From: Frankiaceae bacterium
Lineage (GTDB): Bacteria; Actinomycetota; Actinomycetes; Mycobacteriales; SCTD01
Direction of reading: 5' to 3'
DNA: 6,336 nucleotides
Assembly: GCA_947479995.1 (NCBI GenBank)
Contig: CANKBT010000184.1
Coordinates: forward strand, 1 to 6,336
A program made the translations under genes and the position numbers. Below the pieces are notes generated by a model. It was not told the DNA's origin and searched no databases. It saw only the letters and a list, made by a program, of their open reading frames with translations. Below are positions 1 to 4,371 of this stretch, piece by piece. Position 1 is the first letter of the stretch. The number at the start of each line of letters is the position of its first letter.

Positions 1-34
1 CACCGGCACCGACGCCGGCCCGTCCGGCTCGTGA
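1..34 (+). CDS. 3' end of an unidentified upstream gene (partial)
   Basis: A reading frame enters from the left edge and ends at the TGA at 32-34. The last residues read TGTDAGPSGS. It overlaps the GTG start of the next gene by 4 nt (GTGA at 31-34), the usual arrangement for translationally coupled genes in actinobacteria. The frame is inferred mainly from this overlap; ten residues are too few to identify a family. A chance open frame cannot be excluded, but the following gene has no visible Shine-Dalgarno of its own, which fits coupling to an upstream gene. Confidence 0.5.
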   Translation, partial: TGTDAGPSGS

Positions 35-648
35 CGGCGCTGCAGGAGGCGCCGCCGCAGCCCCCGCGGGCGGCCGGGCGGCGGCGCACCCCGCTGGTCG
101 CCGCCCTGCTCGTGGCCGCACTCGCCCTGCTCGCGCTCGCCGGGCTGCGCGCCGCCCCGGGCACCGCCCGCTTCGCCCCCGCCGCGCTGTCGTTCTCCGG
201 CGAGGCGCCGGTCGTCACCCTGCCGTCGTACGGGCCGCAGGGCATGCACGTCGTCGGCTACGAGCACGGCGCCACGACGCAGGTGGCGGTGCGGCTGCGC
301 AACGACGGCCCCCTGCCGCTCACGGTCACCGGCGTGGCCGTCGACGGCGGCGTCGCGCCGCTGCTGGCGGTGCGCGCCGTGGCCGGGCTGCCCGTCGACG
401 TGCCCGCCGGCGGGGAGGCCGTCGTGGAGGTCACCGCCGAGCTCGGCAACTGCGAGTACTTCCACGAGCGGGAGGTGCAGAACTACGCCGCCGCCGAGGT
501 CGCCTTCACCGTGCTGGGCCGCCCCGGCACCGCCACCGTGCCGTTCGACCGGCCGGTCATGGTGCACAGCCCGATGATCGTCGGCTGCCCCGACCGGCTG
601 CTCGACCGGCAGGCCCACGACCGCAGCGACCTCACCGGCGCGGCCTAG
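31..648 (+). CDS. Membrane-anchored Ig-like domain protein of unknown function (205 aa)
   Basis: I do not recognise a named family. Residues 1-20 are proline- and arginine-rich and cytoplasmic in character (GRRRT at 16-20). Residues 21-41 form one strongly hydrophobic Ala/Leu helix, so the rest is probably extracellular, held by an uncleaved anchor or released by signal peptidase. Residues about 57-175 alternate hydrophobic and polar residues like a beta-sandwich; VRLRNDGPLPLTVTGV at 87-102 resembles the strand-turn-strand of bacterial Ig-like or CARDB-type domains. There are only two cysteines, C141 (GNCEYF) and C186 (VGCPDR), which could form a disulfide outside the cell. The GTG at 31 overlaps the preceding stop and places the helix near the N-terminus; the next in-frame GTG falls inside the helix. 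No enzymatic motif is visible. The gene itself is likely real; its function is unknown. Confidence 0.8.
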   Translation: MTALQEAPPQPPRAAGRRRTPLVAALLVAALALLALAGLRAAPGTARFAPAALSFSGEAPVVTLPSYGPQGMHVVGYEHGATTQVAVRLRNDGPLPLTVTGVAVDGGVAPLLAVRAVAGLPVDVPAGGEAVVEVTAELGNCEYFHEREVQNYAAAEVAFTVLGRPGTATVPFDRPVMVHSPMIVGCPDRLLDRQAHDRSDLTGAA

Positions 649-655
649 CGGCGGC

Positions 656-1813
656 TCAGCCGACCCGCACCCGCACCGCGGCGGCCGCCTCGCGGGCCCG
701 CTCCCGCGCCTGCTCGACCGTGTCGCCCTGCGCCAGCGCGACGGCGAGCCGGCGACCGGGGTGCGAGGTCGGCTTGCCGAAGACGCGCACCTGCGCCGTG
801 GGCACGGCGAGCGCCTCCTCGAGCCCCTCGTACGACGGGACGCCGCGCTCGGTGCCGAGCACGACGGCGGACGCGCTGGGCACGGCGACGGCGACGTCGT
901 CGGCCCGCACCGGCAGCCCGAGCACGGCCCGGACGTGCAGGGCGAACTCGCTCGTGGGCTGGCTGACCATCGTCACCATGCCGGTGTCGTGCGGCCGCGG
1001 CGACACCTCGCTGAACAGCACCTCGTCGGCGGCGGTGACGAACAGCTCGACGCCGAACAGGCCGTGCCCGCCGAGGGCGTCGACGACGGTCCTCGCGACC
1101 TGCTCGCCGCGCGCGAGCGCCGCCGCGCTCATGGGGTGCGGCTGCCACGACTCGCGGTAGTCGCCGGAGACCTGCACGTGCCCCACCGGCGGGCAGACCG
1201 TCACGCCGCCGGCGTGCCGCACGGTCAGCAGCGTCACCTCGTACGCGAAGTCGACGAAGCCCTCGACGATGACGGGGCGCCCCTGCACGCGGGCGCCCTC
1301 GCGCGCGTACGTCCAGGCGGCCATCGGGTCGTCGCCGGGCGCGACCGTCGACTGCCCCTTGCCGCTGCTGCTCATCACCGGCTTGACGACGCACGGCACG
1401 CCGACGGCCTCGACCGCCGCGAGGTACTCCTCGGGCGTCGCGGCGAAGCGGTACGGCGACGTCGGCAGCCCGAGCTCCTCCGCGGCGAGCCGGCGGATGC
1501 CCTCGCGGTCCATGGTCAGGCGGGTGGCGCGGGCGGTCGGCACGACGCGCTGGCCGGCCTCCTCGAGGGCCAGCAGCGCCTCGGTGGCGAGGGCCTCGAC
1601 CTCCGGCACGACCAGGTCGGGCTGCACCTCGCGCACGAGGGCGGTGAGCGCGTCGGGGTCGGTCATGTCGAGCACCCGGCGGTGCGGGGTCACGCGCATG
1701 GCCGGGGCGTCGTCGTAGCGGTCGGCGGCGACGACCTCGACACCGAGGCGGGCCGCCTCGAGGGCGACCTCCCGGCCGAGCTCGCCGCTGCCCAGCAGCA
1801 GGAGGCGGGTCAC
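656..1813 (-). CDS. purT: Formate-dependent phosphoribosylglycinamide formyltransferase (GAR transformylase 2)
   Basis: PurT makes formyl-GAR from GAR, formate and ATP, the third step of de novo purine synthesis, through a formyl-phosphate intermediate and without folate. It is a cytosolic ATP-grasp enzyme. Visible family signatures: GSGELGREV at 8-16 (N-terminal nucleotide-binding-like fold), PEVEA at 70-74 (the GAR-binding glutamate region), MDREGIRRLAAEELGLPTS at 101-119, the ATP loop VKPVMSSSGKGQ at 143-154, EGF at 184-186, GDYRESWQP at 217-225, GVELFV at 254-259 and FSEVSPRPHDTGMV at 267-280. E256 and E269 are the expected Mg ligands. The enzyme should be active. At 385 aa it is close to E. 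coli PurT (392), but it lacks about 14 residues before the GSGELG motif. The start is GTG; no upstream in-frame start and no Shine-Dalgarno are visible, so a leaderless message is possible. A strong palindrome lies 16 nt upstream. Confidence 0.97.
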   Translation of the reverse strand: MTRLLLLGSGELGREVALEAARLGVEVVAADRYDDAPAMRVTPHRRVLDMTDPDALTALVREVQPDLVVPEVEALATEALLALEEAGQRVVPTARATRLTMDREGIRRLAAEELGLPTSPYRFAATPEEYLAAVEAVGVPCVVKPVMSSSGKGQSTVAPGDDPMAAWTYAREGARVQGRPVIVEGFVDFAYEVTLLTVRHAGGVTVCPPVGHVQVSGDYRESWQPHPMSAAALARGEQVARTVVDALGGHGLFGVELFVTAADEVLFSEVSPRPHDTGMVTMVSQPTSEFALHVRAVLGLPVRADDVAVAVPSASAVVLGTERGVPSYEGLEEALAVPTAQVRVFGKPTSHPGRRLAVALAQGDTVEQARERAREAAAAVRVRVG

Positions 1814-1829
1814 CGCGCCAGTACAGCAG

Positions 1830-1864
1830 CAGGGCCCGCCACCCCGGCGGGGTGACGGGCCCTG
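1830..1864 (-). terminator. 35-nt near-perfect palindrome, probable terminator of the Bax inhibitor gene
   Basis: Arms 1830-1846 and 1848-1864 pair over 17 positions around the central G1847 with one mismatch (C1839/A1855); as RNA this would be a long GC-rich stem with the innermost bases open as the loop. On the minus strand it starts 14 nt after the Bax inhibitor stop codon and ends 16 nt before the purT start. No U-tract follows, but many actinobacterial intrinsic terminators lack one. If it terminates, purT needs its own promoter, which would have to lie within or overlap the palindrome. It could instead be a purT leader or operator element. Confidence 0.65.
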
Positions 1865-1878
1865 GGGGCCTGCCGGTG

Positions 1879-2745
1879 CTAGTCGCGACCGCTGAAGATC
1901 GCCAGCAGGCGAAGGATCTCGACGTAGAGCCAGACCAGGGTGACGACCAGGCCGAACGCCGCGAGCCAGCCGTAGCGCTCCGGCACGCCCTGGCGGGCGG
2001 CCTTCTCGATGAGGTCGAAGTCGAGCACCAGGTTCATCGACGCGAGGCCGATGGCGACGACGCCGACCAGGATGCCGAGCGTCCCGCCGCGGAGGCCGGG
2101 GCCGCCGCTGAACAGCGAGAACACCAGGTTGGCCATGATGAGGACGAAGAAGCCCAGCGTCGCCGCGATGACCATCTTCTGGAACTGCGGGGTGACGCGG
2201 ATGCGGCCGCTCTTGTAGAGGAAGAGCATCAGGGCCGCGACGCCGGCGGTGCCGACGAGGGCCTGGACGACGACCGCGCCGCCGTCACCGCCGTTGAAGC
2301 CGACGCTGTCGGCGACGATCTTGCTGAGGCCACCGAGGAACACGCCCTCGACGGCCGCGTAGGCCAGGATCGCGGCCGGGTTGGTGATCTGCTTGAACGT
2401 GATGACCAGGCCGAGGACGAGGCCGACGATCGCGGCCGGGAAGGCCAGCGCCGCCAGGCCCGAGACCCAGGTGAGGGCCGCGGCGCCGAAGACGACCGCC
2501 AGCATGATCCCGGTGCGCATGATGACGTCGTCGACCGTCATCCGGCCGGTGTCGCGCGGACCGGCGTCGGGGCGGTCGAAGCCGGCCTCGAGCGGGTCCT
2601 GGCGCTTGGTGTAGTCGATGCCGCCGGCGGGCGGGCCGTACGGCGCGCCGGTCGGGGGCGTGGGGGGCGGCGGGTAGCCCTGCGCACCCCGGCCGTTGAG
2701 CGCGGGGATGCGGGTCAGCGCCGGGTTGGTGGACTCGCGTGCCAT
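1879..2745 (-). CDS. Bax inhibitor-1/YccA family membrane protein (288 aa)
   Basis: This is a multi-pass inner-membrane protein of the Bax inhibitor-1-like (TMBIM) superfamily, actinobacterial type. In the family, Bacillus YetJ is a pH-sensitive calcium leak channel; the role here is unproven. Residues 1-70 form a soluble tail, proline-rich at 24-40 (YPPPPTPPTG and on). About seven membrane segments follow: roughly 77-97, 100-117, 123-142, 158-177, 188-212, 221-243 and 258-283. The family-typical end includes LVLDFDLIEKA at 239-249 and WLYVEILRLL at 272-281. D242 or D244 and E276 sit about where YetJ has its pH-sensing aspartate pair, with glutamate replacing the second (inferred by eye). The ATG at 2745 was chosen because AGGAG lies 9 nt upstream; extending further upstream would run the protein through a tRNA gene. 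It is probably monocistronic. Confidence 0.93.
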   Translation of the reverse strand: MARESTNPALTRIPALNGRGAQGYPPPPTPPTGAPYGPPAGGIDYTKRQDPLEAGFDRPDAGPRDTGRMTVDDVIMRTGIMLAVVFGAAALTWVSGLAALAFPAAIVGLVLGLVITFKQITNPAAILAYAAVEGVFLGGLSKIVADSVGFNGGDGGAVVVQALVGTAGVAALMLFLYKSGRIRVTPQFQKMVIAATLGFFVLIMANLVFSLFSGGPGLRGGTLGILVGVVAIGLASMNLVLDFDLIEKAARQGVPERYGWLAAFGLVVTLVWLYVEILRLLAIFSGRD

Positions 2746-2754
2746 CTGTGCTGT

Positions 2755-2759
2755 CTCCT
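2755..2759 (-). promoter_or_regulatory. Shine-Dalgarno fixing the Bax inhibitor start
   Basis: On the minus strand this reads AGGAG, within GCAGAGGAGAC, 9 nt before the ATG at 2745. It is the clearest ribosome binding site in the window. It supports the 288-aa protein over any longer N-terminus. Confidence 0.8.
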
Positions 2760-2761
2760 CT

Positions 2762-2798
2762 GCTCGGTCCTCGGACGGGACCGTGCTACTGGTGTCAA
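2762..2798 (-). promoter_or_regulatory. Candidate -35 box and leader hairpin of the Bax inhibitor gene
   Basis: A perfect TTGACA (-35 consensus) occurs on the minus strand at 2798-2793. No good TANNNT -10 box is found 16-19 nt downstream, so the promoter call is partial. Where the -10 or start point would lie, an inverted repeat (CGGTCC at 2765-2770 on the plus strand with GGACCG at 2778-2783, 7-nt loop) forms a 6-bp hairpin, extended by two more pairs past one mismatch. It lies just upstream of the Shine-Dalgarno and could be a leader structure or an operator over the promoter. Confidence 0.35.
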
Positions 2799-2879
2799 CG
2801 CCAGCAGTGCCCGCAGTGTGCCCCCGCCAGACCGGTGCGCGAGCGGTTGTCGCAGGACCGGCACACGGCCGCCGGGGTG

Positions 2880-2896
2880 TTGCCGGGACCCGGCAA
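2880..2896 (-). terminator. Palindrome just downstream of the tRNA gene, possible terminator
   Basis: TTGCCGGG-A-CCCGGCAA is a perfect 17-nt inverted repeat with 8-nt arms. As RNA it would be a 6-bp stem with a 5-nt loop, starting 8 nt after the tRNA 3' end on the minus strand. The position suits a tRNA terminator. No U-tract follows. A palindrome this symmetrical could also be a protein-binding site. Confidence 0.5.
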
Positions 2897-2904
2897 GCGG
2901 CGCG

Positions 2905-2978
2905 TGCCCCCGGCGGGGTTCGAACCCGCACTGCGGGCGGTTTAAGCGCCCTGCCTCTGCCAGTTGGGCTACGGGGGC
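2905..2978 (-). tRNA. tRNA with UAA anticodon (Leu, UUA codon), atypical short variable loop
   Basis: The minus strand folds into a full cloverleaf of 74 nt. The acceptor stem GCCCCCG/CGGGGGC pairs 7 of 7. The D-arm is GCC(C)-AACTGGCAGA-GGC, followed by A26. The anticodon stem GGGCG/CGCCC pairs 5 of 5, with loop CTTAAAC and so anticodon UAA. The variable loop GCAGT is 5 nt. The T stem GCGGG/CCCGC pairs 5 of 5, with loop TTCGAAC, and the discriminator is A73. CCA is not encoded (CGCG follows). U8, A14, GG18-19, U33 and an A15-U48 Levitt pair are in place. The anticodon predicts leucine at UUA. Bacterial tRNA-Leu normally has a long (class II) variable arm, which is absent here; yet the 3-bp D-stem with AAnnGGnAGA loop matches E. 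coli tRNA-Leu as I recall it. Amino-acid identity is therefore less sure than the tRNA call. It may be a minor or special-purpose tRNA. Confidence 0.88.
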
Positions 2979-2991
2979 CCGCCGCCAGCCT

Positions 2992-3021
2992 CCCAGACGC
3001 GCAGGTCACGGGCAGGTCACG
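2992..3021 (-). promoter_or_regulatory. Tandem 10-bp repeat and weak tRNA promoter candidate
   Basis: GCAGGTCACG occurs at 3001-3010 and again at 3012-3021, an 11-bp period, about one helical turn, so both copies face the same side of the DNA. On the minus strand the distal copy gives GTGACC (a -35-like hexamer at 3020-3015) with 17-nt spacing to TCTGGG (2997-2992), 13 nt before the mature tRNA 5' end. The -10 match is poor. The repeat may be a regulator site acting on the tRNA, on the divergent MFS gene, or on both. Confidence 0.35.
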
Positions 3022-3068
3022 AGTGATCGCGGCGCGCGGGGCCTGCTGCGCACGGCGGGGCGATCCGC

Positions 3069-3074
3069 CACACT
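3069..3074 (+). promoter_or_regulatory. Candidate -10 box for a leaderless MFS transcript
   Basis: CACACT ends 6 nt before the GTG at 3081, placing transcription start at or next to the start codon. The match to TANNNT is partial (A at position 2, T at position 6), and no -35 box is evident at 17-nt spacing. The absence of any Shine-Dalgarno before this GTG supports a leaderless mRNA, which is common in actinobacteria. Confidence 0.3.
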
Positions 3075-3080
3075 GCGCGG

Positions 3081-4361
3081 GTGAGCGGCGGAGCACCCGA
3101 ACGGGTCAGCGTGCGGGAGGTGCTCGGGCTAACCGAGTTCCGCGCGGTGCTCGCGTCGTCCGCCCTGTCGGTGCTCGGCGACCAGGTCGCGCGCGTCGCC
3201 GTCGCGGTGATCGTCTACGACCGCACCGGCTCGGCCTTCGCGGCCGCGGCGACCGTGGCCTGCAGCTACCTCACCTGGCTCGTGGGCGGGCCCTTCCTGT
3301 CGGTGCTCGCCGACCGGCTGCCCCGCCGCCGGCTCATGGTCGCGTGCGACCTGGTGCGCGCCGTGCTCGTCGGCCTGCTGGTGCTGCCGGGCGTGCCCCT
3401 GTGGGCGCTGTTCGCCGTGCTGCTGCTCGTCGGGGCGCTCGCCCCGCCGTTCGACAGCGCCAAGAGCGCCCTGCTGCCCGAGATCCTCGTCGGCGACCGC
3501 TACCTCGTGGGCAACGCCGTCGTCGGCACGCTCAACCAGGGCGGGCAGGCGGCCGGCTTCCTGCTCGGCGGCGCGCTCGTCGCCGTCGTCAGCCCCGAGG
3601 GCGCGCTCGCGATCGACGCGCTCACCTTCGTGCTGTCGGCGGCCGTGCTGCGCGCGTGGGTGCGCGAGCGGCCGCAGCCCGAGCGCCCGCGCCAGTCGGT
3701 CGCCCGCGACGCCGTCGAGGGCGCCGCGCTCGTCGGGCGGTCGGCGCCGCTGCGGCGCCTGCTCGCCTTCGGCGCCGTCGGGTCGATCGTCATGATCACG
3801 CCGGAGAGCCTCGCCGTGCCGGTCGCCGACGTGCTCGGCGGTGGCGCGGTGACGGTCGGGTGGCTCATCGCCGCCGGGCCGCTCGGCTTCCTCGTCGGCG
3901 CCTGGGCCGTGCTGCGCCTGCCGGCCGAGCGGCGCGACGGCTGGCTCACCGGCCTGACCGTGCTGTCGTGCGCCCCGCTGCTGCTCAGCCCGCTGGTCGA
4001 CTCGGCCGCCGTCCTCGTCGTCGTCTGGACCGTCGCCGGCACCGGCGCCGCCGCGCAGCTCATCGCCAACGCCGGCTTCATGGCGGCCGTCGCGCCCGGC
4101 GCGCGCGGCCGGGCGTTCGGCATCGCGATGGTGACGATCATGGCGACGCAGGGGCTCGGCGCGCTGGCCGTCGGCGCGGTGGCCGAGGTGCTCGACCCGC
4201 GGTCGGCCGTGGCCCTGTCGGGCGCGGTCGCGCTCGTGCTGCTCGTGCCGGTCGCCCTCCTGCCGCGCCACGTCGCGGCGAGCCCCCTCGTCGTCGTGAC
4301 CGCCCGCGAGCAGACCGCCCCTCAAGCCGTCGCGGAGTCCTGTCGAAGCACCTCGGGATGA
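3081..4361 (+). CDS. MFS transporter, EntS/MFS_3-like efflux type (426 aa)
   Basis: This is a major facilitator superfamily permease of the plasma membrane, most like the enterobactin-exporter-like (MFS_3) branch common in actinobacteria. Substrate is unknown; proton-driven export of a small molecule is the family expectation. Hydrophobic helices fill residues about 18-400, consistent with 12 segments and a cytoplasmic mid-loop at 194-225 (RERPQPERPRQ). The motif A loop between helices 2 and 3 is clear: GPFLSVLADRLPRRRL at 70-85. The matching loop in the second half reads APGARGRAFGI at 338-348, and FDSAKSALLPE at 124-134 is typical of this branch. The GTG at 3081 starts just ahead of the conserved first helix and has no Shine-Dalgarno. 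The stop overlaps the next start as ATGA. The last 15-20 residues (ending AESCRSTSG) are polar and run into a palindromic repeat, so the tail may be recently altered. Confidence 0.93.
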   Translation: MSGGAPERVSVREVLGLTEFRAVLASSALSVLGDQVARVAVAVIVYDRTGSAFAAAATVACSYLTWLVGGPFLSVLADRLPRRRLMVACDLVRAVLVGLLVLPGVPLWALFAVLLLVGALAPPFDSAKSALLPEILVGDRYLVGNAVVGTLNQGGQAAGFLLGGALVAVVSPEGALAIDALTFVLSAAVLRAWVRERPQPERPRQSVARDAVEGAALVGRSAPLRRLLAFGAVGSIVMITPESLAVPVADVLGGGAVTVGWLIAAGPLGFLVGAWAVLRLPAERRDGWLTGLTVLSCAPLLLSPLVDSAAVLVVVWTVAGTGAAAQLIANAGFMAAVAPGARGRAFGIAMVTIMATQGLGALAVGAVAEVLDPRSAVALSGAVALVLLVPVALLPRHVAASPLVVVTAREQTAPQAVAESCRSTSG

Positions 4362-4371
4362 GCGAGGTGCT
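4347..4371 (+). repeat. 9-bp inverted repeat with the stop/start ATGA in its loop
   Basis: AGCACCTCG (4347-4355) and CGAGGTGCT (4363-4371) are exact reverse complements, separated by GGATGAG. The loop holds both the ATG of the downstream gene and the TGA of the MFS gene. In mRNA this is a stable hairpin presenting the start codon in a 7-nt loop. It may control coupling between the two genes, or it may be a palindromic REP-like unit that landed at the junction; the flank CCTGTCGAAG looks REP-like to me, but no second copy is in the window. Confidence 0.6.

Noticed and set aside
761..1855. 364-codon open frame on the plus strand
   Set aside because: Antisense shadow of purT; His/Arg/Gly-rich with no family resemblance.
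2905..2978. tRNA on the plus strand
   Set aside because: GTTCGAAC is self-complementary, but only the minus strand puts the T arm at the 3' side and gives the correct D-arm and anticodon arm order.
2880..2978. Integration (att) site or mobile element next to the tRNA
   Set aside because: No integrase gene and no duplicated tRNA 3' segment is visible in the window.
1852..3084. 410-codon open frame on the plus strand
   Set aside because: It is antisense to the Bax inhibitor gene and runs through the tRNA gene. The composition is biased (Asp/Glu/Arg/Ala) with no recognisable fold.
2746..3096. N-terminal extension of the Bax inhibitor frame to 405 codons
   Set aside because: The extension would translate through the tRNA gene, and the internal ATG at 2745 has a good Shine-Dalgarno.
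3129..4325. 398-codon minus-strand frame opposite the MFS gene
   Set aside because: Shadow frame with Arg/Glu/Gly/His-rich low-complexity sequence; the plus-strand MFS protein has clear helices and motif A.
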